NCBI RefSeq assembly: GCF_011058165.1
Contig: NZ_JAALEG010000006.1
Coordinates: forward strand, 1-64,000
DNA: 64,000 bases
Origin: Rhodococcus aetherivorans
Lineage (GTDB): Bacteria > Actinomycetota > Actinomycetes > Mycobacteriales > Mycobacteriaceae
Direction: 5' to 3'
A model generated the notes under the pieces. That model made no database searches. It worked only from the letters and a program-made list of their open reading frames with translations, and had not been told where the DNA came from. Within the stretch, counting starts at the first letter, position 1. The number at the start of each line of letters is the position of its first letter. Positions 55,001 to 63,852 of the stretch are shown here, in pieces. The position numbers were made by a program, and so were the translations under genes.

Positions 55001-56623
55001 GACGACCTCCTCCCGGATGGCGTCGAGCGGCGGGTTGGTGACCTGCGCGAACAGCTGCGAGAAGTAGTCGAACAGCATTCGCGGACGCGCGGAGAGCACG
55101 GCGATGGGGGTGTCGGTGCCCATCGAGCCGAGCGCCTCGCCGCCGGTCGCGGCCATCGGCTTGACCAGGAGGTTGACCTCCTCGCTGGTGTACCCGAACA
55201 CCTGCTGCCGCAACACGACCCGCTCGTGCGACATGTAGGTGTACTTGCTCTCGGGCAGATCCTCGAGCCGGGCGATGCCCTGGTCGATCCACTCCTGGTA
55301 GGGGTGCTCGGCGGCGAGGGCGCTCTTGATCTCCTCGTCGTCGATGATGCGGCCCTGCGAGGTGTCGACGAGGAACATGCGACCGGGCTGCATGCGCAGC
55401 TTGCGCACGACCTTCTGCGGTTCGATGTCGAGCACGCCCACCTCGGAGGCCATGATCACGAGGCCGTCGTCGGTGACCCACACGCGCGACGGGCGCAGGC
55501 CGTTGCGGTCGAGGACCGCGCCGACGACGGTGCCGTCGGTGAAGCACACCGACGCCGGGCCGTCCCACGGCTCCATGAGCGCCGCGTGGTACTCGTAGAA
55601 CGCGCGACGGGCCGGGTCCATGGACTCGTGCCGCTCCCACGCCTCGGGGATCATCATGAGCACGGCGTGCGGCAGGCTGCGGCCGCCGAGGTGCAGGAGT
55701 TCGAGCACCTCGTCGAAGCGGGCCGTGTCGGACGCGCCCTCGGTGCAGACCGGGAAGATCTTCTCGAGCTTCTCGCGGCCGCCGAACACGTCGGAGTCGA
55801 TGAGCGCCTCGCGGGCACGCATCCAGTTGGCGTTGCCGGTGACGGTGTTGATCTCGCCGTTGTGGGCGACACGGCGGAACGGGTGCGCCAGCGGCCACGA
55901 CGGGAAGGTGTTGGTGGAGAAGCGCGAGTGCACCAGGCCCAGCGCCGATTCGACGCGCTCGTCCTGCAGATCGCGGTAGAAGCCCTCGAGCTGCGGCGTG
56001 GTGAGCATGCCCTTGTAGACGAAGGTCGACGCCGACAGGCTCGGGAAGTACACCGTCTCGCTGCCGGGGCCGTCCTGGCCGGCGCCCTCGCGGCCGAGCT
56101 CGTGCTCGGTGCGCTTGCGGACCACGTAGGCCCGCCGCTCGAGCTCCAGGCCACCGAGGGTCCGGTCGGGCGAGGTGATGAAGATCTGGCGGAAGCTCGG
56201 CATCGCCTGCCGGGCCAGCGTTCCCAGGTCGGAGGGGTCGACGGGAACCTCGCGCCAGCCGAGGACCTGCAGGCCCTCCTCGGCGACGATCGCGTCGACC
56301 GCGGCGACGGCCTCGTCGGCGGCCTTCTCGTCCTGCGGCAGGAAGGCGATGCCGGTGGCGTAGAAGCCGATCGGCGGCAGGTCGAAGTCGACGACCTCAC
56401 GGAGGTAGCGGTCCGGGACCTGGATGAGAATGCCGGCACCGTCGCCGGTGTTCGACTCGGAGCCCGCCGCGCCGCGGTGCTCGAGGTTCACCAGAGCGGT
56501 GATCGCCTTCTCCACGATGTCCCGGCTGCGGCGACCATGCATGTCGACGACGAATGCGACACCACAGGCGTCGTGCTCGTTCGCCGGGTGGTAGAGCCCT
56601 TGCGGCCCGGGAAGATGCTTCAT
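52028..56623 (-). CDS. gltB: glutamate synthase large subunit GltB
   Basis: This 1531-aa enzyme makes two glutamates from glutamine and 2-oxoglutarate. The N-terminal class II amidotransferase domain needs a free Cys after propeptide removal, seen as HDACGVAF (Cys20). The central domain, the FMN-binding synthase barrel (SSGEGGEHP region near 910-920, and [13 protein letters not shown]) and the 3Fe-4S cysteines [15 protein letters not shown] (about 1150) follow. The C-terminal GXGXG beta-helix ends the protein ([21 protein letters not shown]). Length is typical. ATG 56623 is chosen from the conserved [13 protein letters not shown] start. It is near the origin in mycobacteria too. Confidence 0.96.
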   Translation of the reverse strand: MKHLPGPQGLYHPANEHDACGVAFVVDMHGRRSRDIVEKAITALVNLEHRGAAGSESNTGDGAGILIQVPDRYLREVVDFDLPPIGFYATGIAFLPQDEKAADEAVAAVDAIVAEEGLQVLGWREVPVDPSDLGTLARQAMPSFRQIFITSPDRTLGGLELERRAYVVRKRTEHELGREGAGQDGPGSETVYFPSLSASTFVYKGMLTTPQLEGFYRDLQDERVESALGLVHSRFSTNTFPSWPLAHPFRRVAHNGEINTVTGNANWMRAREALIDSDVFGGREKLEKIFPVCTEGASDTARFDEVLELLHLGGRSLPHAVLMMIPEAWERHESMDPARRAFYEYHAALMEPWDGPASVCFTDGTVVGAVLDRNGLRPSRVWVTDDGLVIMASEVGVLDIEPQKVVRKLRMQPGRMFLVDTSQGRIIDDEEIKSALAAEHPYQEWIDQGIARLEDLPESKYTYMSHERVVLRQQVFGYTSEEVNLLVKPMAATGGEALGSMGTDTPIAVLSARPRMLFDYFSQLFAQVTNPPLDAIREEVVTSLGGMLGPEGDLLNPTADSCRQILVSAPVIDNDDLQKLIHVNDDGKFPGFNSVIIRGLYPVAEGGEGLRRALENIRGEVSEAIEKGARLILLSDRESDENLAPIPSLLLTSAVHHHLVREKTRTKVGLLVEAGDAREVHHIAALCGFGAAVVNPYMAFETIDELLQNGDLPDGITLDKALANYIKAASKGVLKVMSKMGISTLASYTGAQLFQVIGLSQEVVDEYFTGMQSQLGGIGLDEIAQDVAARHSLAFMDRPSEHAHRELEVGGEYQWRREGEFHLFNPDTVFKLQHATRTGQYSIFKEYTRLVDDQSERLASLRGLFEFRKGARPAVPLEEVEPASEIVKRFSTGAMSYGSISAEAHETLAIAMNRLGARSNSGEGGEHPDRFTPDANGDWRRSAIKQVASGRFGVTAHYLTNCTDIQIKMAQGAKPGEGGQLPPHKVYPWVAEVRGSTPGVGLISPPPHHDIYSIEDLAQLIHDLKNANPQARIHVKLVSEIGVGTVAAGVSKAHADVVLISGHDGGTGASPLTSLKHAGAPWELGLAETQQTLLLNGLRDRIVVQVDGQMKTGRDVVIAALLGGEEFGFATAPLVVSGCIMMRVCHLDTCPVGVATQNPVLRKRFTGKPEFVENFMLYIAEEVREYLAELGFRSLDEAIGRVDMLDTTKAVDHYRASKLDLSPLLEQTRSPIFCEQDLHCTKEQDHALDKALDNELITQARPALESGTPVTIETKIANVNRTVGTMLGHELTKVYGGEGLPDNTIDITFTGSAGNSFGAFVPKGITLRLFGDANDFVGKGLSGGRIVVRPPLNAAPGFVAEDNIVAGNVILFGATSGEALIRGVAGERFAVRNSGATAVVEGVGDHGCEYMTGGKVVILGKTGRNFGAGMSGGVAFVYNPDRDFEDNLNTELVDLEDLEGEDFLWLKGAIERHRDETGSEVAARILADWSQQVSHFAKVMPRDYKKVLMAIKDAEIRGANVDEAIMEAARG

Positions 56624-56943
56624 ACCTAGCCTTCGTTGCGTTAGATTGCAGCGACGACCAGCAGCGCTGATGGCCATCTACTTGCGTGAGCAAGTACCGA
56701 CACGTGGTGGATCGGCACCGATCACCGTTCAGTATCCGCCCTTCCGCGACGATGCGGGTGCCAATTTTCGGCAGCTCGGGCCGGACCTCCCGGTCGGCTT
56801 GGACGTCGTGTGTCCACCGTGTTGCATACAACGATATGTCAGCCGCCGGGGGACGACGCAACCAAGGCTATCCTATCCATCCCTAACGAGCCGGTGACCG
56901 CCCGTTAACACGCGGTTGACGCACGGCCGCCCGGCGCGCCTCG
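56624..56943. other. gltB upstream region, no gene
   Basis: This 320-base stretch separates gltB from a TetR gene transcribed in the same direction. No coding frame is convincing. It must hold the gltB promoter, and the part from about 56820 to 56890 is AT-richer (TTGCATACAACGATATG). I see no textbook operator or riboswitch. Confidence 0.5.
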
Positions 56944-57495
56944 TCACCGCAGCGCGCGCACCATCCGGCGGAGGTCGTCGCGCGGGTCGAGATCCACATC
57001 GTCCGAGGTCAGACGGTGCAGGATCATCCCGTCGAGGTGGTCGGTGAGCACGCGCGCCCCGGCGACGGGATCCGAGGACCCGAGGGCGGCGAGCACCGCC
57101 AGGCCCATGCCCCGCAGTTCGTCGCGGCGGCGCTGCACGGACCGTCGCAGCGACGGCGAGGCGGTGGCCTCGACGAACAGCGCGAACCGGGCGCGGGTAC
57201 GTACGGCATCGGGGCCTGTCGCGAACATCACGTACCCGGCGAGCATGTCGACGAGCTCCTCCTCGGTGCGCGGGAGGTTTCCGCCGCCGAGGACGGCGAC
57301 GTCGGCCCGGTCGCGCTCGACGAGGCGGTCGAGGACGCCCTCGAGCAGGGCCCGGCGGGTGCGGAAGTAGTTCGACGTGGAACCGGCCGGCACGCCGGCG
57401 GCCGCGTCCACCCCGCGATGAGTGAGCCCGCGCAACCCTTCCCGGCCGAGCAGGTCGATCGCGGCGTCGAGCACCGCTGCGCGCTTGTCGGTCAC
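56944..57495 (-). CDS. TetR family transcriptional regulator
   Basis: This 183-aa protein has an N-terminal TetR helix-turn-helix (AVLDAAIDLLGREGLRGLTHRGVDAAAGVPAGSTSNYFRTRRALL, about 8-52) and a C-terminal ligand domain of about 130 residues (TetR_C type). It starts with GTG without a Shine-Dalgarno sequence, so it may be leaderless. It is divergent from the FAD monooxygenase gene, with two near-identical palindromes between them, so it almost certainly represses that gene and itself. Confidence 0.88.
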   Translation of the reverse strand: MTDKRAAVLDAAIDLLGREGLRGLTHRGVDAAAGVPAGSTSNYFRTRRALLEGVLDRLVERDRADVAVLGGGNLPRTEEELVDMLAGYVMFATGPDAVRTRARFALFVEATASPSLRRSVQRRRDELRGMGLAVLAALGSSDPVAGARVLTDHLDGMILHRLTSDDVDLDPRDDLRRMVRALR

Positions 57496-57502
57496 ATCTC
57501 GA

Positions 57503-57539
57503 CACTACAACAGTAGTGACATGACACTACATCCGTAGT
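57503..57539. promoter_or_regulatory. double TetR operator
   Basis: Two palindromes, CACTACAACAGTAGTG (57503-57518) and ACTACATCCGTAGT (57526-57539), share the half-site ACTAC/GTAGT with a 4-base centre. Their centres are 22 bp apart, two DNA turns, so two dimers could bind on one face. They fill the gap between the divergent TetR and monooxygenase genes. Confidence 0.8.
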
Positions 57540-57550
57540 ACCTTGACTTC

Positions 57551-58582
57551 ATGACCAGGAACAACGGCGGCAAGGCCGCGATCCTCGGCGGGGGCATCGG
57601 CGGGCTCACCGCAGCGAATGCACTGATCCGGCGGGGCTGGCACGTCGACGTGTTCGAGCGCTCCCCCGCGCTGCCGCCCACCGGGACGGCCCTGGGAATG
57701 TGGCCGGCCGCGCTCGACGCACTCGCCTCGGCAGGGCTCGGCGGCGGCGTCGAGCGGCTCGGCGTCGCACTGGACCGCGGCGCGATCATGCGGCCCGACG
57801 GCCGCGAGCTCGCACGGTTTCGCACCCGGCGTCCCGCCGTACTGCTCTCCCGGCCGGCCCTGCTGGGCCTGCTCGCCGCGGGCCTGCCCGACGAGGCGGT
57901 ACGGCTCGGCCGGCCCGCTCCGCCGCTGACCGAGCTCGCCGGCTACGACGTCGTGATCGGCGCGGACGGCCTGGGCAGTCCGACCCGTGACGCCCTCTTC
58001 GGCCCGGACCACCGGCCCGTCCACGCCGGCATCGCGGCGTGGCGCGGCTGGGTCGACGGCACCGTGGACACCGCGACCGAGACGTGGGGGGCGGGTGCGC
58101 TGTTCGGCATCACGCCCCGCGAGGGCGGCCTGATCAACTGGTTCGCCGCCGTCCGCGCGCCGGCCGGCACCACCGGCGGCGTCGACGACCTCGTCGCCCG
58201 GTTCGGCGACTGGCATCCGGCCGTGCGCGACGTGCTGAACCGCCTGGATCCGGCGACGGTGCTCCACCACGAGATCTACCAGTCCCCGCCGCTGCCGTCG
58301 TACGTGCGCGACAATGTCGCACTGCTCGGCGACGCCGCCCATGCCATGACCCCCAACCTCGGCCGCGGTGCCTGCGAGGCGATCGTCGACGCGGCCACCC
58401 TCGCGGATCTGCTCGCCCGGTTCGACGTGCGCGAGGCGCTCGGCCGGTACGACCGGGCCCGGCGACGCGCCACCCGGCTTCTCGTGCGGGCGTCGTACGC
58501 GGCGAGCCGGGTGACCACCGCCGAGCACTGGACGGGCCTGCGCGACGCCGTGGTCGGCCTCGCGACCCGGCGAGGGGCGTGA
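57551..58582 (+). CDS. FAD-dependent monooxygenase
   Basis: This 343-aa flavoprotein is of the p-hydroxybenzoate-hydroxylase type. It has the GGGIGGLTAANALIRRG dinucleotide-binding loop (about 12), the DG-like motif VVIGADGLGSPTRDAL (about 135-150), and the GD motif VALLGDAAHAMTPNLGRGACEAIVDA (about 256-281) for FAD ribityl binding. Such enzymes hydroxylate aromatic or polyketide substrates with NAD(P)H and O2. It is shorter than average (typical 380-400) but has all motifs. The divergent TetR gene and double operator suggest substrate induction. Confidence 0.88.
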   Translation: MTRNNGGKAAILGGGIGGLTAANALIRRGWHVDVFERSPALPPTGTALGMWPAALDALASAGLGGGVERLGVALDRGAIMRPDGRELARFRTRRPAVLLSRPALLGLLAAGLPDEAVRLGRPAPPLTELAGYDVVIGADGLGSPTRDALFGPDHRPVHAGIAAWRGWVDGTVDTATETWGAGALFGITPREGGLINWFAAVRAPAGTTGGVDDLVARFGDWHPAVRDVLNRLDPATVLHHEIYQSPPLPSYVRDNVALLGDAAHAMTPNLGRGACEAIVDAATLADLLARFDVREALGRYDRARRRATRLLVRASYAASRVTTAEHWTGLRDAVVGLATRRGA

Positions 58583-58728
58583 CGCATCCACCGGTGCGTC
58601 TTTCCAGCTGTACTGCAACAACTTTCGATCGGAAGCCGGCCTCCGCCCCGGACCCCCGGCCCGGCGACCACGCTCGTGTTCCCCCGAACCCGCCCCACGG
58701 CAGTGCCCGCGGCCGTACCCTTCGCGCC

Positions 58729-60375
58729 ATGAGCCCGGACCTCGAGGGGCACGGCGGCGATCACGCCGCGGCGGTGGCCCGCTCCCACGGCGTCGAGACG
58801 ATGTTCACCCTCTCCGGCGCGCACGTGTTCCCGCTGTACGACGCCGCGGTCAAGGGTGAAGCACGCATGCGGCTGATCGACGTGCGCCACGAGCAGACCG
58901 CGGTGTTCGCCGCCGAGGCCACCGGCAAGCTCCTGCGGCATCCCGGGCTGGCCGTGCTCACCGCCGGGCCGGGCGTGACGAACGGCGTCAGTGCCGTCAC
59001 CCAGGCATACTTCGCGGGGTCGCCGCTGGTGGTGCTCGGCGGCCGCGCACCCAACGCCCGCTGGGGCACGGGCAGCCTGCAGGAACTCGACCAGCCGCCG
59101 CTGCTGTCCACCGTCACGAAGCTGTCCGAGACGGCGGCGACCGTGGATCGCGTCGGCCCGCTGGTCGACGAGGCGTTCACGGCGGCCCGCACGTCGCACC
59201 GGGGGCCGGCGTTCGTGGACGTGCCGATGGACGAACTGTTCGGCCGTGCCACCCTGCCGCGTCCGTCGCCGCCGGCCGCGGTCCGGCTCGAGCCCGACTC
59301 CGAGTCGCTGGCGGAGATCGCCGCCCTGCTCGCCGGGGCACGGCGGCCGCTGCTGGTGCTGGGTACCGACGTGTGGGCCGATCACGCCGAGGAGGCGGCA
59401 CTGCGGTTCGTCGACGAGGCCGGCATCCCGGTGATCACCAACGGCATGGGCCGCGGGGTGGTCCCGGGTGGCCATCCCCTGCTCGTCACCAAGGCCCGCG
59501 GCACCGCGGTGGGGACCTGCGACCTGGCGATCGTCGTGGGCACCCCACTGGACTTCCGCCTCGGCTACGGCCGGTTCGGTGGGCGCGACGGCGCGCCCAC
59601 GGCCCGGGTGGTGCACGTGGCCGACTCCCCCGGTCAGGTGTCGGCACACGCCGAACTCGCCGGCTCGGTGTCCGGCGACCTCACGGCGTGCCTCGACGGC
59701 ATCCTGTCGGCGCTGTCGTCGCGCCCGGACACGGACGTCTGGGTGACCGGACTGCGCGACGAAGTAACTGCCGCCGCGGCGCGCGACGCCGCCCTGCTGG
59801 CCGCCGAGGCCGATCCGATCCACCCGGCCCGGATCTACGGCGAACTGCTGCCGCGGCTGGCCGAAGACGCCGTGATCATCGGCGACGGCGGTGACTTCGT
59901 GTCGTTCGCGGGCAAGTTCGTCGAGCCGAAGCGGCCCGGGCAGTGGCTCGATCCGGGGCCGTACGGCTGTCTCGGCGCCGGGCTCGGCGCGGCCGTCGCG
60001 GCGCGGGTGGCGCGACCGTCGAGTCAGGTGGTGCTGCTGCTCGGCGACGGTGCTGCCGGTCTGTCGCTGATGGATATCGACACCCTCGTGCGGCACGAGC
60101 TGCCCGTGGTGATCGTGGTGGGCAACAACTCGGCGTGGGGACTCGAGAAGGGACCGATGCAGCTGCTGTACGGGTACGACGTGGCAGCCGACCTGGCGCC
60201 GGGCACGCGGTACGACCTGGTCGCGACCGCTCTCGGGGCGGGCGGTGAGCTGGTGACGAATCCGCGGGAGCTCGGTCCGGCGCTGGACCGGGCCTTCGCG
60301 TCCGGGGTGCCGTATCTGGTGAACGTGCTGACGGACGTCACGGCGGCGTATCCGCGGGGCACCACAGGAATCTGA
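58729..60375 (+). CDS. acetolactate synthase-like TPP enzyme (IlvG type)
   Basis: This 548-aa thiamine-diphosphate enzyme resembles the IlvG-type proteins of Mycobacteriales. The N-terminal PYR domain holds TMFTLSGAHVFPLYD and the catalytic Glu in DVRHEQTAVFAAEATGK (about 52), then GLAVLTAGPGVTNGVSAV. The central domain follows, and the C-terminal PP domain has the TPP/Mg motif GDGAAGLSLMDIDTLVRHELPVVIVVGNNSAWG (about 444-477). No regulatory subunit gene is nearby, so the reaction may be catabolic or a side reaction rather than branched-chain amino-acid synthesis. It follows the monooxygenase gene by 146 bases. Confidence 0.9.
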   Translation: MSPDLEGHGGDHAAAVARSHGVETMFTLSGAHVFPLYDAAVKGEARMRLIDVRHEQTAVFAAEATGKLLRHPGLAVLTAGPGVTNGVSAVTQAYFAGSPLVVLGGRAPNARWGTGSLQELDQPPLLSTVTKLSETAATVDRVGPLVDEAFTAARTSHRGPAFVDVPMDELFGRATLPRPSPPAAVRLEPDSESLAEIAALLAGARRPLLVLGTDVWADHAEEAALRFVDEAGIPVITNGMGRGVVPGGHPLLVTKARGTAVGTCDLAIVVGTPLDFRLGYGRFGGRDGAPTARVVHVADSPGQVSAHAELAGSVSGDLTACLDGILSALSSRPDTDVWVTGLRDEVTAAAARDAALLAAEADPIHPARIYGELLPRLAEDAVIIGDGGDFVSFAGKFVEPKRPGQWLDPGPYGCLGAGLGAAVAARVARPSSQVVLLLGDGAAGLSLMDIDTLVRHELPVVIVVGNNSAWGLEKGPMQLLYGYDVAADLAPGTRYDLVATALGAGGELVTNPRELGPALDRAFASGVPYLVNVLTDVTAAYPRGTTGI

Positions 60376-60695
60376 GAGCGGCCGGATCACCTAGCACGCG
60401 AACGTAAAAACCCCATAAATAACAACTGACCGCAGCGATTAAATCAGCTGCGGTCAGCGGTATCGAAAGGGTAACAGGGGGTGGTTAGGGTACGGAAACA
60501 AAAGTTCCGTGAAGTGAGTCACATCAGGTTTGGCCCTGTTCAGCCCCGGGAACCGTCCCCGGACGCGGTTGTGCGGAGATGCCCGTCACCCGGCAACTGA
60601 TTGAACACTCAACCATCTGGGCAAACGTCCCGAGTCGGGCAAAACAGTCCGTGCATCCTGCATGTAGGACGCGGGTACGTGCCAGACTGCTCGCC
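60376..60695. other. 320-base intergenic region with AT-rich leader
   Basis: No gene is seen. The stretch is unusually AT-rich near 60400-60445 and 60495-60515. It contains a hairpin (60426-60457), a second stem-loop around ACGGAAACAAAAGTTCCGT (60497-60515) and the small palindrome GTGAGTCAC (60517-60525). It likely ends the IlvG-type transcript and starts a structured leader for the 110-aa gene. Confidence 0.5.
60426..60457 (+). terminator. terminator of the IlvG-like gene
   Basis: Perfect 11-bp arms CTGACCGCAGC / GCTGCGGTCAG enclose an A/T-rich 10-base loop, 51 bases after the stop codon. Confidence 0.7.
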
Positions 60696-61028
60696 ATGAG
60701 CACGACCCGCACGGCAACCCGCACGACCGCCCGGCCCGCGCGAGGGGGCGCGACGAACCTCGTCGACCTCGCGGCGGCCGGCGACGAGCACACCGTCGCC
60801 GACGCCCATCAGGGCCAGGTGTTCCTCGGCATCCTCCACCGCGAGAACGACAGCGTCGCCGCGGCACTCACGACCGCCGAGACCTGCGCGCGGATCGAAC
60901 GCGGCAGCGGCTCCGTCGCCGCCGCACAGCGATACGAGGCGGAGGCCCGGCGGCTGCGCGAGACCCAGCGGGAACTGCACTGCATGATCGCGAACCTGCG
61001 GACGCGCTTCGCCGGCTCCGGCTCCTGA
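60696..61028 (+). CDS. hypothetical protein, 110 aa
   Basis: This helical protein starts with a basic, Thr/Arg-rich segment (MSTTRTATRTTARPARGG) and continues as long helices (VFLGILHRENDSVAAALTTAET then YEAEARRLRETQRELHCMIANL), likely a coiled coil. I cannot assign a family. The long structured leader upstream and the strong terminator downstream suggest an independently regulated single gene. Confidence 0.6.
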   Translation: MSTTRTATRTTARPARGGATNLVDLAAAGDEHTVADAHQGQVFLGILHRENDSVAAALTTAETCARIERGSGSVAAAQRYEAEARRLRETQRELHCMIANLRTRFAGSGS

Positions 61029-61056
61029 GCGGGCGCGCCGAGCGACCGGACAACGA

Positions 61057-61092
61057 CTCGGGCCCCCGATCCGTATGGATCGGGGGCCCGAG
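61057..61092. terminator. strong hairpin terminator
   Basis: Perfect 16-bp arms (61057-61072 and 61077-61092) with a GTAT tetraloop follow the 110-aa gene by 28 bases and precede the convergent methyltransferase gene. Confidence 0.85.
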
Positions 61093-61239
61093 GTGATGGT
61101 GTGCGGTTCGCGATACCTGGTCGGCAGCACTTTCTGCAGAGGCGTTCCAGAGCTTTTCCCTGAGTTCTCCGGAGCATTACCCGTCCTGCTCGGCGAGGGC
61201 CACCCTTGCGGACTTCCTGACCCGAGACGCGAGTCCGTC

Positions 61240-61983
61240 TCAGGCCGAACCTGCAGCTTCCGGAGCATGCGAGGTGATGTGGCGGCACACCAGCATGTGG
61301 TGAGCGCCCCTTTGGAACCGGTAGTCGACCTCGACGACTTCACCGGCGATGTCGTGGTTCCGAAGGTCGGTGAGCAGCTCGTCCACGCGGGGATAGCGAA
61401 CCGAGGAACCCGAGACCACGAGCGGAAAGACTCGCAGTTCACCGCGGGCGACACGCATCAGTTCCCGGATCGCGTCGAGGTGGAAGGTGTGATCGAGGCG
61501 GTCGGAATAGCTGAACAGCAGGTGCGAGCTGAGCACGAGATCGAAAGCGGCATCGGGGAACGGCAAGGACGGCAACCGCCCGGCAACGTAGCGGCGCGGA
61601 TGCCGGCGGATATCTGCGGCGAATTCCTCGACTGCCTGCCGACGCACGCGTGCATGCTCGTCGGGATCGGCGAAGAACGTCCAGTCGTAATGTTCGGCGT
61701 GGGCTCGGATGTACCGGTTCCCACGATCGGTTTCAGCTACCGCAACGACGGCGAGTTGTTCGGTCTCGCGGTCGAAATAGGCCATATCGCATGCGGTCAC
61801 GTCACCGCCGAGTCGGTTCACTGCGCTGGTGAACCCCGCGGCGCCACCCGGACAGTCCAGGATTGTGCGGGACAGGTCCACGTCGGTGAGATTGAACATC
61901 GACCGGTACTCGTCCAGTGAACGGGAGCTGATCAGCATCTCGCCGATACCTGTCGTGGGTGCGGTATCGATGTCGTGGGTCAC
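61240..61983 (-). CDS. class I SAM-dependent methyltransferase
   Basis: This 247-aa protein has a Rossmann methyltransferase core. Motif I is ILDCPGGAAGFTSAVNRLGG (about 40-59), with DxGxGxG replaced by DCPGGAAGF, an Asp-terminated strand 2 follows (VTACDMAYF), and LPFPDAAFDLVLSSHLLFSY matches the post-IV region. The substrate is unknown. GTG 61983 is preferred because GAGAGGAACC lies upstream; a later ATG (61938) is less likely. It is separated from tRNA-Leu by about 280 bases. Confidence 0.8.
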   Translation of the reverse strand: MTHDIDTAPTTGIGEMLISSRSLDEYRSMFNLTDVDLSRTILDCPGGAAGFTSAVNRLGGDVTACDMAYFDRETEQLAVVAVAETDRGNRYIRAHAEHYDWTFFADPDEHARVRRQAVEEFAADIRRHPRRYVAGRLPSLPFPDAAFDLVLSSHLLFSYSDRLDHTFHLDAIRELMRVARGELRVFPLVVSGSSVRYPRVDELLTDLRNHDIAGEVVEVDYRFQRGAHHMLVCRHITSHAPEAAGSA

Positions 61984-62206
61984 GGGGTGGTTCCTCTCGG
62001 ATCGAGGCCACCTCACCCGCCGACCGGTATCACCGTCGTACAGGAAAGTGAGCGTCACCGACCGCGGAGAAGGCGGCCGGACAACACAGTCGACAAGGCC
62101 GCTAGAAGTACGGCCACCAGGGCTGTGTCAGGGTCATCACCGCTCTATGACAACACGGCCGAAGACCGAACCCGAATCGGACCGCCCGTCCGATCGATCA
62201 ACGAAA

Positions 62207-62240
62207 CGAGGCCACGACCTCTTTCGAGTTCGTGACCTCG
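62207..62240 (-). terminator. terminator downstream of tRNA-Leu
   Basis: 11-bp arms (62207-62217 and 62230-62240, one G-U pair in RNA) with a 12-base loop, followed on the minus strand by TTTCGTTG. It lies 27 bases past the tRNA 3' end. Confidence 0.6.
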
Positions 62241-62266
62241 TCCGTCGCAGTTCGTGGAACTGCTCA

Positions 62267-62352
62267 TGGTGGGCGAAGGGGGACTTGAACCCCCACGTCC
62301 CGAAGGACACTGGCACCTGAAGCCAGCGCGTCTGCCATTCCGCCACTCGCCC
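62267..62352 (-). tRNA. tRNA-Leu (anticodon CAG)
   Basis: The minus strand forms a complete class II tRNA of 86 bases with an encoded CCA end. The acceptor stem pairs GGGCGAG with TTCGCCC (one G-U). The anticodon arm CTGGCTTCAGGTGCCAG shows anticodon CAG, followed by a long variable arm (TGTCCTTCGGGACG) typical of tRNA-Leu, and the T arm GGGGGTTCAAGTCCCCC. It reads CUG codons, the main leucine codon of this high-GC genome. Confidence 0.96.
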
Positions 62353-62541
62353 GAGCGACTGGAGAACAGTAACACACCCTCCCGCCGAACAACGATTCGC
62401 CTGCACAGAGGCCCTTTGCCGGCGCTGCACCGGCCCGCCGGGGCAGCGCCGCCCCCTCCACCGGGCCGGATCGGACGAAAAGTCGATACCATGCAGAAGC
62501 GAGCTCTGCATTGCGACACGCAGACCGGAAAGGGGGTCGCC

Positions 62542-63852
62542 GTGGGTATCGCGCAGCGATTCGAGCGCAAGCTGCAGGCTGCCGTCAGCGACGTGTTCGC
62601 GCGCGTCTTCGGTGGCGGTGTAGTTCCGCAGGAAGTGGAGGCCGCGCTCCAGCGCGAGGCCACCGACGGCGTCCAGCAGCTCGACCGGGGCCACATGCTG
62701 GCTCCCAACCGGTACGTGATCACGATCAGCGAATCCGATCACGAAGCCCTCGCCGCGGATCGGGACTTGACGGTGAAGGCGTTCGCGCGTCACCTTGAGG
62801 ACTTCATCCGCGAGCAGGGGTGGCAGACCTACGGTCAGATCCAGGTCGCATTCGAGTCGTCGGCGGCACTGCACACCGGGCAGTTCCGCACGCACGGGTC
62901 GGTCGACCCCGACGTCGGGCGCTCACCGGTGCGCGCCCCGGCCTCGCGGACACCGCACAACCGTTCAACCGTGACCCCCGACCCAGGAGTTGGCTCGATG
63001 ACGCAGAATCCAGGCTACGACCCAAGCCGTGACCCCGCCGAGAGCGCCGAACCGCAGTACGCGCGGAACGGTCACGCGCACGTAGGCCAGGATCAGCGCT
63101 ACCAGCAGGGCCAGCGGAACGGCGGGGCGTATCCCGCCGCGCAGGCGCCCTACGGCGGCGAGCAGCAGGGCGGTTACGACGCCGGCGGCTACGACCAGCA
63201 GGACTACGGCCGGGCCGGCGGCCACGAGGACCGGGGCTACGGCGAGGAGCGGGGCTACGGCGGCCACTCCGGACAGGCGTACAGCCAGGACTACGGGCGC
63301 GACTACTCCCCGCAGTACCCGTCGCAGCAGGCCTACGGCGACGACCGCTACCAGGGCGGGTACGCCCAGCCCGGCGGCTACGACCAGGGCTACGCCGACC
63401 AGGCTTACGGCCAGCAGGGCTACGCCGGACAGGGTTACCCCGACCAGGGCTACGCGGAGCAGGGTTACGGCCAGCAGGGCTACCCCGACCAGGGGTACGC
63501 GGATCAGGGCTATGCGGATCAGGGCTACGGCGCCGGCGCGTACCAGCCCCCGCAGGCCGGCCGGGTGCTGACCGCGACGCTCCAGCTCGAGGACGGCAGC
63601 GGGCGCTACTACCAGCTCCGGGAGGGCAGCAACATCGTCGGACGCGGGCAGGACGCCCAGTTCCGGCTGCCGGACACCGGTGTCTCCCGGCGCCACATCG
63701 ACATTCGCTGGGACGGGCAGGTGGCCATGCTCTCGGATCTCGGTTCCACCAACGGCACCACCGTCAACGGCGCGCCCGTGCAGGACTGGCAGCTCGCCGA
63801 CGGCGACGTGATCCGGGCGGGACACTCGGAGATCCTGGTGCGCATTCTCTGA
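62542..63852 (+). CDS. fhaA: FHA-domain protein FhaA
   Basis: This 436-aa protein matches FhaA of Mycobacteriales. The N-terminal DUF3662 domain (about 1-115) reads GIAQRFERKLQAAVSDVFARVFGG. A long Tyr/Gly/Gln/Asp-rich low-complexity linker (about 150-335) follows, and then a C-terminal FHA phosphothreonine-binding domain (about 362-436: NIVGRGQDAQFRLPD, VSRRHIDIRW, LGSTNGTTVNG). It binds phosphorylated partners of Ser/Thr kinases PknA/PknB, such as MviN, and helps control cell-wall synthesis. GTG 62542 is chosen by homology; an ATG at 62491 is in frame. It normally opens the fhaA-fhaB-pstP-rodA-pbpA-pknAB cluster near the origin, which would continue past the window end. Confidence 0.93.
   Translation: MGIAQRFERKLQAAVSDVFARVFGGGVVPQEVEAALQREATDGVQQLDRGHMLAPNRYVITISESDHEALAADRDLTVKAFARHLEDFIREQGWQTYGQIQVAFESSAALHTGQFRTHGSVDPDVGRSPVRAPASRTPHNRSTVTPDPGVGSMTQNPGYDPSRDPAESAEPQYARNGHAHVGQDQRYQQGQRNGGAYPAAQAPYGGEQQGGYDAGGYDQQDYGRAGGHEDRGYGEERGYGGHSGQAYSQDYGRDYSPQYPSQQAYGDDRYQGGYAQPGGYDQGYADQAYGQQGYAGQGYPDQGYAEQGYGQQGYPDQGYADQGYADQGYGAGAYQPPQAGRVLTATLQLEDGSGRYYQLREGSNIVGRGQDAQFRLPDTGVSRRHIDIRWDGQVAMLSDLGSTNGTTVNGAPVQDWQLADGDVIRAGHSEILVRIL
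63358..63535 (+). repeat. coding tandem repeats in the FhaA linker
   Basis: Repeated 12- to 18-base units encode variations of GYADQGYGQQ and GYPDQGYAEQ. Units such as GGCTACGCGGACCAG recur with small changes. The stretch is a likely site of length variation between strains. Confidence 0.8.

Noticed and set aside
51866-56629. A 1587-codon open frame on the plus strand opposite gltB and gltD.
   Set aside because: It is the antisense shadow of two well-conserved genes; high GC removes stop codons on the opposite strand and the translation has no known domain.
56624-56943. Possible GlnR box (GTGAC-N6-TTAAC) near 56890.
   Set aside because: Only a weak half-site resemblance, and it lies far from gltB at the TetR side; not enough to call.
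60376-60695. Considered as a c-di-AMP (ydaO) riboswitch.
   Set aside because: The conserved core sequences could not be identified and the downstream gene is not a cell-wall hydrolase or transporter of that class.
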